This document shows, in pieces, positions 38,101-52,667 of a stretch of DNA of 64,000 bases. The notes under the pieces were generated by a model. It was not told the DNA's origin and made no database searches. It saw only the letters and a list, made by a program, of their open reading frames with translations. Source of the DNA: Promerops cafer (taxonomy: Eukaryota; Chordata; Aves; Passeriformes; Nectariniidae). The DNA is taken from contig VZSE01014407.1 in assembly GCA_013398275.1 (NCBI GenBank), positions 278,740-342,739 on the forward strand, read 5' to 3'. Position 1 is the stretch's first letter, and every line of letters begins with the position of its first letter. Made by a program: the position numbers and the translations under genes.

Positions 38101-41100
38101 CCAAGTGTATGACTAACATACTTCAGAACATTTTAGAGTTTAGGGCCATTTGCAATTCCACTGTAATACCAGTAACCTTAATAAAAGGTAGCACTGGTTG
38201 GAATATTTCAATATTTGAGATACTTCATGAGATCAGGGATTCAACTGACTACAAATCAAGAGAAAAGTTGCTCTCAACTACCTTTGCATATCAGCTGTCT
38301 TAGTTGCAACATTATTTCTGAGTAGTGAGAAGAGTGGTTGGAACATACGCATTTGTTCAAAATCCAAAATAACACTATGAAATGTGTTAAAAAAATTTGT
38401 ATCTGCATTTTGGAATTCTCTGAAGACACTTATCTGAAATTTCATAAGAAATGTTTCCTCTGATGACAATTCTTAAACTCTCAATTATTTTCCAGGATAT
38501 TCAGTGTATACCCAGTCTAAATAGAATTCAAAGAGACAGTATACAAAACAAGAACAGTATTTTAAACAAAGAAGCCCAAGAGCAGCAGAATAGGAAAAGA
38601 TTACTTTTAGCTTGAGTTCCTAATGAGGGTGCTGAGGCAATCTCATGTGCTTACAGGCAGGTTTTTCAGAAGCTTAGCTGGGAAGTCTTTATCATCCTAA
38701 GTCATCCAATGCCACACTACTCTATACAGATATGGCATGTTTAGGTACCTTCACAGCAGGATTTAAAGAACAGTGGTAACACAAGAGACTAGTCCCTAGC
38801 ATATAGCTCATGGAGAGGAAAGCAAGGTCAATGACACTGGAAAACTATGATACAGAGTCCTCTGGTGCCACAGGCCTTCAAATCACAACAGCAAATCTGA
38901 ATCAACAGATCAAATTAGCAGCTACATGTTTCTCTACTTATCTTCAGGTGGCAAGAGCCAAAATCCTGCTACATGCTACAATCCTCTGATTTCAGTCAGA
39001 ATGTCTATGAAACAAGAGAACTGCAAGGGAGAAATCTGGAGAATTTTCTTCCCCATTCTGAACAATGTAGAGATAAAATAACCTATTCATTTCGCATTTT
39101 GGCAGTATGAACTGCTTCACAGGAAAATGTTATGGAAAAAGATTGTAAGAGTCCTTTAATTCTGTATGAGAAGCTACTAATTACTAATATTGGTTTATTC
39201 TAAGGAGCACTACACTTGCAGTAAGATTCCTACATCACAAACATCACATGCTTGCAGAATGTTTCCTTCAGTAGGCACAACAAAGTTTAAGCTTTTTGAT
39301 ATTTTTAACTGTGTCTGAATCAAAAAAGACAAATTTCAAACCTGCAAATATTTAAAGAAATCGATTTTCCAGTTACTTATTAAAAGCATCCTTGTAAAAC
39401 AAACTTCTGAAGAGCTATATTAAAAATAAAAGTAATTTGGCTATGTCTAAAAGCCTCAACTAGATGGTAAGCACTGAGGAAAAAACCCTAAGACTTATTT
39501 ATGAAAAAAGTAAGTGATGATTAACTATTTTCGCTCACGTAGTGTTCGCCGAAAAAGAAAAAAAATGAAGGATCCAATTTCTCCTCACTCACCTACCAGC
39601 TGTTAGTGCTGAGGGAATTATTCGCTAGAAATTTCCTACTACCATTTTCAATAAAATTAAATAATTTATGCAAAAAATTAAGATACCATTAGTTTTAAGA
39701 GACCAAGGTCTCACTGCTAAATTTTGCTAAGACAAGATTTTTTATCAGTGCCTCATTCATAATTTTATCACAAAGCACATGTGTAATTCAGAAGTGCCTA
39801 TCACTTCATTATAAAGAAAAAATGGTCTTAGCTTAAGCTTCTGCCTCTTAATGGTGACTTTTAGATTCTGGGTATTATTCTGAAGTATATCTGTGTGGGG
39901 CTTTCTTTGGGGGCCTGGATGTTTTCTCACTGTCTTCCTTTCAGAATTCTTTTCATAAAAATAACCTAATGTAGATAATATGGAATTGTAATACATCATT
40001 AACACAAGTATTTCTAAAAAAATACCCAAATTAGAGTCATATTATTTTCTGGGGGGGAAAAAAAAAAAAAAAAATCCCATAAAACCAAAAAACACCATGT
40101 GAGAACACTTGAACATGTTAATTTCAATTTTTCTTTATTACCTGTCTGGGAATTATACATTTATTCAGTACTTGAAAGTCCTATGAAGCCAAGAATTTAA
40201 ACCACCTTTTTAAAAAGTATATTTATATTCTACTTATTTAGCAAAATTATCTCTCTTAAGGACATAGAAAGAATATGCTAGAGCTCATTAAATAAGTGCT
40301 ATTTCTCTCAAAACCCTGCTCTCTCTTGGTCTTAAGCTACAACGATTTTATTTCCCATGCAACACTTCAAACTCACATCCATTTGAAATTCTTGTCACTT
40401 CCCTGTAAAACACCTTATCTACATGCTCTCTGTTGTTGCCTTCCCCTTCTAAAAATTTAAATCTAAGCGAATGGCAGGTAATACATGTTGCAACTCCCTA
40501 ACTCTAAGTAATTGCTGACATTTAAAAAGTAAGGAAAAAAAAGTAACTAAAAGCAGATTTCCTGATTTTCCTAATTTCTAATCTGCTCCTACTATGCAGG
40601 TATGCAGTAGCCTCTACATTTCCTTAGTCATACATCACTGAAGTTTATTTTAAACAAAGACAAGAAGTCAAAAGTGCTTATGAACAATAGATATTTAGCA
40701 ATCAATTGCCATTGAGAGTGATAGATTACTGAAGCTATGCTTTCAGAAATTAAAATGTTTGTCTCAGAGCAAGGATCAGATGTTCTCTTGTTCGGCAGAG
40801 CATTACACACTGCTATGAATTTCAGCAGAACATGCCAAGGCATCTACAATTTAAACAGGAGAAGAGTGTGAAGAGGGGAAAAAATTCCAAAGTTCCCATC
40901 TTTTAGATGGAGATCTGACCAAGAGATCTGGCTTGCATACAGATGACTACATGTAATTATTTACTTTGTAAATGCCACTAAACAAAATTGTAAAATTAAC
41001 CTACTAAGGGAAAACAGAGAAAATCCTGGGTAATTTAAATTAAAGCAGGCTCCATAATATCATTCCACACTTAGAAAAATAAAATTAGAGCAAAGACATC

Positions 41101-44100
41101 TTGTGCAAAACGGAAAACCTGGATATATAATGTTGAGCAAGAGAAGCTTTTATTGCTACACCTGGTAAAATGGCTTAAGCTGGTACACAAAAAAAACCTG
41201 CATTAAAATGGAGATTACTTCAAATGACATAAAATGCTTCCTATTTTTTTCTACTTTTGAAAGAAACAAAGAAAATGTACTAGGGAATTTATCAGCAACT
41301 CTTGAAGAGAAACTGATTTGTCTGCAGCCCATTTTTTACTTCAAAAAATAATATAATTTAACAGTGTTTTTTAAAATGTTTTCCATCTTAAGCTTGAAGG
41401 AACAACATAAAAGCCATCCAAATGTTTTAAAGCTTTTATCATGCAAAAGGTATAGAAACAAAACACAGACACATTATGAAGGTCATCAGTCTCTTTTAAT
41501 GGGGGAACTGTATATTTCAAATCTTGTTTAGATTAGTACAAAACCAACCAACCACCCAACACAAACAAGTGTAAAATATATTTGATCTTGATTCAAGAAA
41601 AATGGGTCTCCAATTTCAACTGAGGGCAAAGAAGATGTAGTCCATATTTTAATAATCCATATTTATTATAAAAATACAACTTTCAGCAAGTCCGTATACA
41701 TTAAACAAGCTGCTGCCCCACAAGCATATTATTAGAAACCCTAAAAGTGTGAAGTGTGAATTTCAGTATTTCCCTCAGAGACATTACAAAATTAGAAAAG
41801 CTAGATGTGAGTTAATAAGGGTCCAAGAACCTTAAGCTTTGATGAAAAAAATCTAGTAATAACTAGTACAACTGGTAGTTAGTCAACACAATTGCAAAAA
41901 TATCTTTTATTATCAGAGTGAACTGTTGACTATATTGACAGAAGAAAACACACAGTTTCAAGTACTTATCTTAAGTACTGACCTTCAGAATAAGTTCTTT
42001 TAACATCTTTTTTCTTGAGAAGACCCATTTTTAGAATGCTTACTGACAGGACTAAAGAACATTTCTATTAGTCAAACCACATGACACTTCTTCAATGTTA
42101 TTGGTAGCATACCAACTCTAGAGTTAACTGCTGACTTTCTAAATATCTGGTCAGGGACTAACTGGTTTCTGAAACACAGGTTTAAGACACAAAAAAGTAC
42201 CTGAGGAGATTATATACTTTCCAAGAGAAAGGACAGTAGTGCATTCTCTCTCCCATGCTATAGAAAAATCCTAACAAAACACTTTTTGGACTTCTAATGT
42301 ATGTATATTTATGATCCTGTGCTATAGAGCATTATGAGGTAGTTCAACTGATAAACTTAAAATATTCTGCCATGCCATAAAATACATACTTGTACTTCTG
42401 AAAGAAGTTTGGAGCTTCAAAAAGTTTGGACCACTCTGCCTTACTCAGCAAAATTTCATCTGTGATAGCAAGACCTAAATTGTAAAAAAAAAAAAATTTA
42501 AACTTTTTTTTAAAAATACAGTTTAGTATCCAGAGTAAAGACAGTTTATCAACTTCGCAAAAACTACTAGGAATTACTTCCTCCCTTCAAATTCACAGCA
42601 ATTTATCAACAAGATTTATAATTCAGTCATTTTCATTGGTCATTAGTTAAACAAATCATAGTATTAAAAAAAGTCATAATCTGTGTAGAAATGTATGTTA
42701 GTTGATCAGACTGATTATTTCACATGTTTTTACTCTGTGCAACACAGCTCCACTTAGCTTTTTGCATATGCCACACTAACTATACAGTTCAAAGACAACA
42801 GATCTTTTCCTTATAGTATTTGAATCACCTCTTATGCAAGGCAAAGACACAGTGAGACAATAAGGTACTGCTCTGTCTGAGAAAGCTACTTGTAGCTGCT
42901 CCCTCCACCAAATCTACTACTTGCTTCGATAATACCTTCTCTTATCTGCTATAATTATTCAAGTATATTACTTGGATAAATCCAGAGGACTCATCTTCAA
43001 GAGAATATATTGCCTTATATTAGGCCTAGAAACAGGCATCAAGCGGAACTACTATTGCTAATCCTTCATGTAACATGACACAATCTAAGCCACTAAAATA
43101 AAGTTATTTTACCATTAGTTCTAATTTTCAGAGCACAAGGCATTCTCTTTCACTACCCTCAGTTTCTAAGAGTGAAGGACAGACCTGCAGAAGTATCTAC
43201 TAAGTTTGCAGTGTTGAGCAACATTAAGTTTAACAGGCCAAGTTCTACCTCCCTCAAAACAGTGTCGTGTCAATAAGCTTTTTAACATCCACACACCTCC
43301 CCCTTTCAAAGCATACCCCCAATGAAACTATTTTAAATCTGTCTGAAAACATCTATATAGAGAGCATAAGATAATACTTACCTTGTTTAAATTCCTCAAC
43401 CATGACCATCCGTGTAGAAACGGACACATTGTACGTAGAGTTCTGCTGTGGGTATGCTGGTGTAATTATAGGCATAAGATGGTACCTATCACTGGGGTTT
43501 ACCTACATATAACAACAGCCAATCAGTTTTCTTCAAGCATATACATCAGTTAAAAAATTTGGATTTCTCCCTTTACTACAACCAAGTCTTAAGTTCTAAG
43601 AGACTTTAGTCTGCAGACCAAGAGTATAGAGAAAAGTTTAGAAAACAATAATGCTTTCACAAAGGACATCTTTCTGAATGACAGTGATGTGGGAGGGCTG
43701 TAACCTGTCAGCACATCAAGATCAAGTTGCAGGCATTTCTAAATCCAAAAATGCCAACCAAACAGAACAACTTCCCTCTTTAATAGAAATTAGTTTGTGA
43801 TCACATGAAACCAAGGACACCTCATCACCATATGAACACCTTCTGCAGAATGACTCTGTTCGGACCTTGCAAAAAGTATTTTATACTTTATTTCTGTAAC
43901 ACTACTGAAAACTAAGAGCCATTTTAAGAAAAGAGGCTCTATGCAACCTGACAGAAGCATCACTTGCATTAACGTACTTTTATTTAACAGCAGACAGGGT
44001 AACAAAAAAGAAAGGACACAACATACACACGCAAAGTACATTAAAATATTATTAGGGTAACAATCTTGTAGAAGGTAAATAAAAGATAAACCCCTGCCAT

Positions 44101-47100
44101 TATCTTAGCCCACTTTGATTAGTTACTACAACAGTTCCCGTCACACACTGACCTCAAATCTCCTATTTCAGGAATAACAGACTCAAGAACATGTTTTCAA
44201 CTGCTTCACATACTTAAATGTGAACTTTCGTCAACCAGAAAAAACAGATTTGAAGTACAAAAAGGAATACAACCCAACCTCTGATGCTTACACTATTCAT
44301 CAAAGTAAAGATTAGTTGAATAGCAACTGTTCTATGATTGACAAAACAGCATTGAGCACACTCATATTATGTCCTATTGAAAGCTCACAATGGGAGCCAT
44401 GCATCTGCTGCAAGCTGTTTCACATACTGCCTGAAGGACAGTCATGTCCAATGTCCTTAATGTAAGTGCTACAAAGATGGAGATCAAGTATTATAAACAA
44501 TACAGAAAACAACTAAAAGACTTCAAGTTATGATCTTCTTTGGTGCAAGATGAAAAGACACTTTACTACAACTACATGGAACCAAGCCTATCCAGCTGAA
44601 ACTTGCACTGAAGTGAATTCAAGATACTTGCAAAAGTAACAGGCTCTAAATAATAAGCAAACTATTTTAAGATTAGCAATTTTCCAAAAATGCATCACTT
44701 TAAGACATATAACTATTTATGCTGAATTTTTATTAAAATCACTTATTGCAAAAATTGGGAGAAAAAGTACACTGTTTAGCAAGTGTGCTTCAAGCGGTCA
44801 ATTAAAAAAATTAGGGTAACTTTATTCTATACTCAGGAGAATTAGAGGTTACTTATGAAGATATAACACCACAACATTAAGTTCAATAAACCCAAAATGA
44901 AGTTCACCTAAAATTTTTTAAGCAACCGAATTTATTGTACAGTGTGACTTAGAGGGGAAAAAATAACACACTAACCCTTGGGTCCCATACAGGCAAATTA
45001 AGATTGCATTCTTCTGGCTGTTTCAATAGCACTGGATTTGGCCATTCCCTGTTCAAAAAGATTGTAGCACTGAATAAGACTACTGGATACAACCATGTAT
45101 GTTACACAAACAATACTTTTGAATGTGATCCTTCTTAAATCTGCTCCCAAAATAAAGCACCATTTCCTCCTGACTAGGCTGGTCTAACTGGGGTTGTTTA
45201 AATAAGCTGTATTGCTGAACTAAAACACAACTGCAATTAACTTCTCCAGGGCATCAGAACAAGGAATTTTCTGTAGTCTTGAACGTTTATAACCACTGGT
45301 TTAGATAACTAATTCAAACTCCTCTGAATTCTTCCTGAAATATATTAATCAAAGATAAATTCCTCTGTGAAGATTGACATTGGGTCCATCTTCAAGCTAG
45401 CTGTTTCATAGACAAACTACAGAACAAACAGCCAGCACAATTACAGCATATAGCATCGTTACAAACCATATGTATTAAAAGAAAATTATAATCAAGAGAG
45501 AAAGAAACCTTGTTGAATGAAACACTAAAAAGTAACACTTGTTCTTCAATCATCTTATGCTCTGAATAAAAATTACCTTCCTATAAAGAGCAGAAGTCAG
45601 TTAATCTCTTGGAATTTGTATATTATGCTCTTATGCTATGCATGTACAAACTGGAGAGAAGTCCAAGAAATGCATTAAACAGATTGCAACCAATTCCCCT
45701 CTATTACCTTAGCGTGGCAAAGTACTACTAAACACAATGTACATCAAGGCGGCTATAAAGCCTATGAATACAAGACAGTGAAAGTGTGCAAATTATCTTC
45801 ACATTAAGAAGAAAAGACACTATGCTTGGAGGAAAGCAAATCTTGGTAAGAGATTCTTAAAGTCTGTCAGTGTCTCACGAAGAATATAGATATCAAAATA
45901 TGGACTTTTAAGAAAAACAGTATTCATTTGTAATCTGCGAAGTTCACTTTTGTCCCATTTGTTCTAAATTTACTTGGAACCTTCCCATCAGAGTTATTCA
46001 AACCATCTTTCTGAGCTAATTAGCTCAAGAGTATGAAATGGCAGGTAATTCTGAAAAACCTACCACCTTACACTGACAAGATTAAAACCCACATTTTTTG
46101 CCATTGGTTCTCTTAAATTGCATTTAAGATATGTGCCTAAAGCAGATACTGGCATACCTCCTTTATCCATTATCCAGTATCTGAATGTTAAAAGACTTAA
46201 AATTTTGGGGTATATGCTATTATTTTGTACTATACAAGTATTTCATCTGAAGAGTATTGTTGAATTACAAAAAATACTTGAGAAAATTTTAATTAAGAAC
46301 TGCATGGTTTTGGTTTGGATACTTTAAAAACAAGACATGTTGGATGACTTACTGAAAAACTAAGCTGACAATTTCTGGTGGCAAGAACAATGCTTCTAAT
46401 TTATCTTAATCTGGTAACAGCTGAAAATGGTACCATAAAAACAGGACTAAAATTTAGTGTCTACAAACGATTTTATTTTAGTTTAATCTAAATTAAAAAC
46501 AAACCAAAAAAAAACCAAAAAAAAAAAACATACCATTTAGAAAATACCAAGAAAAATTTATGTACAAGAGTTGATGCTATTGCATTTGGATAAAGCTGGC
46601 AAGTTCTTGCTACTAGCATAGCCCAGGAAACACCGCCAAGGAAACCTAGTATATTGGAATAGATGTTGTGGCCTGTGGATCAAGGAAAGAGACAAAAGGA
46701 GAGAGATGTCAGTAACCAAAAGAGGTAGTGAAAACTTCACAAATTTTGGAATAAAACTGCTTACGTTTTGCCCACAGTTTGATAGCTCTCAGTGTTAACC
46801 TGAAGTTGTCAATGTTTGGTACTAGATGCAGAATTTCATCGGTTACCCGGCAACCTGCAAAAGAAAGAATTAATTACAGTTGCTGCTTCCCAAGTTTTCT
46901 GCTTGCTTATCCTCCCCCACCATCAACACTACCAAACTTTTTAGATAAGCATGCTGGAAACCCATTTCATATTCTGGTCACTTTTGTTTTGGATTAGAAA
47001 GCTTAAGATATTTTCATGTGCATTTTTTCACTTTTAAAGTTTTATGGCAAGACTCAGCCAATTCATGAGCACATGATGAGAGTTTTGGACTGCTAATTGA

Positions 47101-50100
47101 TTTTTTTTTTGTTATTAATGGACTATATAAGATGTTGAAACAAACAAGTTCTGCTGTTATATGAATACATGCAGTACATCATGGAATGGGCAGGCAAACT
47201 AAAAAAGGTGTAAGTCTTTGTCAACCTACAGAACGCCTGCCAGCCATAGGTCAAAGCTTTGAATTTTTAACAACAGGCTAAAAATAATAGTTTTTAAACA
47301 TACTAGCTGCACTGCTACTTTGATGGCGTATTTTCAGACTGTAACCATTATAGATGGCAATATATTTGCTTGATTTTAGGGGGTTTATAATAAAGAATAA
47401 GTAGTACTTCATTGTTACTAAGTAGTTGCGGAGAGCTGTTTGCAAGAACATAATATTATCTAAAACTACTTTTAAAGTAAGAGGCCACTACAAATTCTAG
47501 AGATTGCAGATGGGAATTTCACAAACAATTTAAGTGGCTGTGATGATCTCAAATTATCAAGTTTTTAGCTTATAACAACAATCAGTGCTCCTCATGCAAA
47601 CATGTTCCTCTTCCCCATCAAGCTGCAGCCAGGCTGAAACCCCCACCATCCTGTACATAAATAACTATTTTTTAAGCCAAAGTGTTACAGAGAAGTTAAG
47701 GGTTAGACAAGCTAATAAGCTACTAAAGAACTGACAAACTGACACCATTTTGATATCTCCAATTTGTCACTGAAGCAATTTCATGCATGTTTATGCAAAC
47801 ACAAATTAAAAAACAAACACACATCTTTATTTACAAAAATAGGTAATGCTCCACACAAAAGCCTTGCAAGTCCGATTAATTTCTAGAACCATGTACTAAC
47901 CAAACATGAAAAAAAAAATCATGAACAGTCTGGCCAACAAGCAACAACCCTTCTCTCCAGAAAGATATTCAAAACTGGCAATAACTTTATTTCCAGATGT
48001 GAAGTTGCTGTATTTTCAGTCAAATCCACAACTACTGTATCAAACAATCTAGGACAGTTATTTAAAGATTAGACAAATTGATATACAAATCAGTATATAC
48101 ATACCATTAAGACTTCGTATGCATCTAATGTCTAAATTTTTAAGCAGGCTGTCGTCTCGTAGATCTAAGTCCTCAGGAATAGTTTGCAGTGCTAATCTTG
48201 CAAACAAAATATCAATCTTAAGAACAAAAAAAAGAGGTAAGACATTAGAAAACTGTTCTTTCTTCTGTAGGATTCTGTAAGTAATTTTTATCAAATTTAC
48301 TAATAGTAGTCTTGCTAGTACCAAGAATCCCTTTTAAAAATAGATACGAACATCCCCCACAGACACTTAAAGAAACACTTTCAGATGCTTCATCTATTTT
48401 ACAGCTCCTTTTCCAAGAGGATAAAATGCCCATTTAGATTAATATACAACCAGCATACACACAAAAACTATGCTGACTGCCAGTGTAAATAAAACCATTT
48501 GAGAACAAGCATCACTTCTAGGTCCAGAATACAAAATCCTACCAACATCAGAACACACTATGAAAACACAGATCCTGGTTTTAACCTAAATATTCTCAAA
48601 TATTCTAGAGAAGAATTCCAGAGAAGACTGAGGGGAGTCCTCACTGCAATCCCTAATGAGGAGGTTGAAGACGACAAAGGGGCAGGTATGGATCTCTTCA
48701 CTCTCATAACCAGTGACAGGACTCAAGCAAACAGCATAAAGCTGAGCCAGGGAGGCTTAGATTACATATCAGGGCAATTTTTTTTCACCCAGAGGGTGGT
48801 TGGGTGCTGGAACAGGCCCCCCAGGTCAGCGATCACAGCCCCAAGCCTGACAGAGTTCAAGAAGCATTTGGACAACCCTCTTAGGCTCATGGTGTGACTC
48901 ATAGGACAGCCTACACAGGGCCAGGAGTTGGACTTTGATGATCCTGATAGGTCCCTTGCAACCCGGCATATTCTGTGATTCCATGAAAATTACCATGGAA
49001 TTACAGGAAGAGTAGGATACCTTCCCCATCTCCTGTAAAGCACACGTGCAACTAGCTGACTCTATCTAAGACCAGTATCTATGAAGAGTCTACATACCTG
49101 ATTACAGAAAACATTCTGAAAATTCAGCAAGCTGCTGAGCAAGCATGTACATTTTGAAACTACGTCCAGTTTCTTTGCTATTACTTCAGCAATATTTAAA
49201 CATAACGGTTTTTCTAGACGAAGAACACCTAAAATACTATTCAGCACTGAGTTAGTTTTACATTGCCTTGCACACAAGGACACTGCAGAGTGCAGAAGTC
49301 AGTTTGCCTTTCCATCAGTCAGTTGATGAGAATATCAAGTGCATATCAGCAGACTGTCTGCAAGGCAACAAAGGCACTTCACCAAATGAGGCTTTTAACC
49401 AAAGTGGTTATCACTTGACCTACTAGACGATGAAATACTGAGTACTATTGCACCAAGACCAAAACTAGTTTAGTTACATTAAAATTATTTCAGATAAAGT
49501 GAAGCTGAAGACACCTTAAAGACTTTTTTTAGGTACTCAAAACTTTGCATCCGTTTGAAACGATGAAGCCCTTCTCCACAGAAAAGTACTTCCAAAGTAT
49601 TCAGTGCATTTTGTATTTCAAAGTCTTTAATAGCTGATCTTATCAACAGTCTGTATTACACACAGAAGTTCCTACTTGAATCAAAAGTACTACTTTTCAG
49701 TGTAAAACAAGTTCAAAATTAACTTCAGCTTGAAATTCTGCTCTGATCTCTGGAAGGTCTACCACCTCTAAAGATTCAAAGCTCATTGACATTTATTTTC
49801 AAATAAAGAAATTAACAGTGTGTCTTATGTAACTGGGGGAAAGGTAGCTGGCAATCAAATACAAAGTACTCTACAGGAAGAACAAAAATATGAAGAAAGT
49901 TGTTTATTTTAAACAACAATGTAAAATGGGTATGTAAAAACTTATTGTCAGAATTTAAGTTTTAATAACAGAACCACCACAAAAGTCCTTTTCCTCAGTT
50001 CTACCTTCTACCATGTTTTGCCTGGGTTAGCAAAAGGAAAATTAAATAAAAATCTTTTGATGCTGACATAGCTGGGCACAACCACAACTATCAGAAACTG

Positions 50101-52616
50101 TGGAAAACAACACTGGTATATACAAAGAGTGAGCTTGTGATATGAGAAATCTCATGCACTGTCAGCAACATGAGTTAAATCTCAGTAATAAACCTAAGCC
50201 CATCAAAGCCCATCATAAATTACTATATTGGAACAAGTTGTTACTTCTTTTAGAGCAAACAGTCCTTATTTTTTCCCCTATTTGGTCTTGTATTCCAAAT
50301 TTCATTTTTTAAAAAGGAGAGAAAACTCCAGCTTGAATGACTGGAGAAAAAAAAAGGCAACATAAAAAAACCACACTGACCAGAGGACTGCTATGGCAAG
50401 TTTTGACATGTAGAATGAATACCTAAGCTATGTAACAGCAAACAGATTCTCCAGGAAAATGTTTCTTAATACTGAACTGCATATGAACAGTATAAAATGG
50501 CTAACAGATACAAATTCACAGACTGGGAGAGAAGAGATTGCCAGTCTTGTGTACAATACTACACCATGTCATTTGCCAGAAGATTAGCATGAGAATTCCT
50601 TCCCCTCTGTAAACTAACCTTCTTGTACCCACCAGTTACTGGTTGACATAATCCAACTATAAGTCTCATTAACTGTGTGTATAAACAGTTCATATGTTTT
50701 TGTCTTGTCACCAAAAGATGACAGTTTGACTATGTAACAGTCTGAGAAGAATAAACAGAACATCTTTTGAAAAATCACTATTCCTGTTTCCTTAGCAAAA
50801 ATCAAATTAAGCAAGTTCACTGCTCCAAGACAGCTGATCCATCAGGCTACAGCCACCAAAACCATTGTTTTGGTCATGTGTTTACAGATATGTTAAGAGA
50901 TCACAACAAAAGGAATACCCAGCCTGCCTTCAGCAGCACACTTCTGACAACTTGTTAAGGACCACAACTTGCTATAATGTAGGATAATAAGCAAATCTTT
51001 CATGTTTGGACAGTTAATCATTAGCAGTCAAAAAGCTGCATTATTTACACATATAGTTTCTATTATATGTTAAGCCTAAAAAATGCCTGTACTGGTACTC
51101 TACAGGTCAGTAAACTAATCAGTACAAGTGGGTAGCAGAGCCAAAAGAAAAAAGAACAGGAAGATATTCTGCACACAGCTTTAAGTTCATCAAGAAAAAC
51201 TTGTTTCAGTCTTAAATCTGCACTTTAAATTACACAACTGAGGACTGTTGACAAAATTAGGTAGGAACCTCAGAGAGTCACTTTAATAGGATTCCTATTA
51301 ATGAATAATGATTTAAGATCTTAAAAACTTTGTTTTAACCACATTCTACCCAAACAAATTAAAATAGGATCTTTACCTCTATTCCATCAAAACAAAGTTT
51401 AATAACTGGGACAAAAGCTTCTTCAACAGCCTGGGGGGAAAAAAGTTGCATTTTATTTTCAGTGTAGAGAACATTTATAAACAAGAGCTACAAGGTCTAG
51501 ACAATCCTAATGAAATGGTATTTGTATCAATGTTTTTGTTTTAAGGTTGATTTTTGACAACAATGTCTTTCTCCACCATTGAGAACTTATGCAGAACCTA
51601 GAACTACCTACTACGTGCTGCAGCTGTCTAGATGTTAATAATGATCCAAACTTGTACCAACCACCTCTGATGGTGTTACCTCAAGGTCCAACCCTCTGTC
51701 TCACTACACACAAGGCATGATTCTTTTATTCCCCACAAATATCTCTAAGTATTCCTAGTCCAAGCTATGGGGATTCTTGCTCTAAAAGGCCTATTATTAC
51801 TGCTTCTGCAGCTGGTATAAGAAATGAGGAAAAGACTCTGTAACTAAGCAGCCTGACATCACCTAAAGCAGTTGGAAGTCACCAGTCTCCAGATGTTGAG
51901 CATGTTTTTAAAATGTGGCCAATAATACAGTGTTTTGATGAACAATATCACGATGAAACTATGGAACTTCACATCTAATCTGGAATCAGCTATGAATATA
52001 ATTTTCCTGAACTGTGCATCTGAACTAAATGCAGATCTGCAGCACACTGTTTTAGTAAAAGCAGAGAACACTGTCTACCTCCAAATAATACTCGGAACTG
52101 TTGGAGGATAAACTGTTCCAAGAATGTTTCAGTTCTTACCAAGAGGAGGAGACAACACTACTGTCTGTGCTCAAACCTTAGATAAGGTTACCTTAATATT
52201 ACTGGCTGGCAGGATGGATCGATCCTAAGCAAAAATCAAATTCACAGGTGTCTCATACTCACTCAGTACAGCAAACTGAATACCACACTTACCTTGCTGC
52301 TAAATCAACTACATTACCTGGAGTTACAGTTTACAGAAAAGTTAAATGGAAATCTGAAAATATGAATCCTTTCAAATATAGCACATCAATTTAAAGATTA
52401 CTAAATGTGTTCAGACAATAAAGCATTGTAAACAGTTGTTTCAGTGCATATAGTGTTACCACTAGATGTTTGCACTACCCTGGTAGTTACCAACTACAGG
52501 GTGCATAGATTGGAAGAATGCTGCAGAGACAGTTCCATTTATTTTATGAAAACAGGACTAAACCAAACAAAGACTTGCAGCAACTATCTTCATCTAAAAA
52601 ACAAAAAAAAAAAACN

Positions 52617-52667
<51 letters not shown>

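Noticed and set aside
48499..48897. 132-codon plus-strand frame
   Set aside because: It reads through the CR1 3' fragment and its flank; the sequence is retrotransposon-derived, not a gene.
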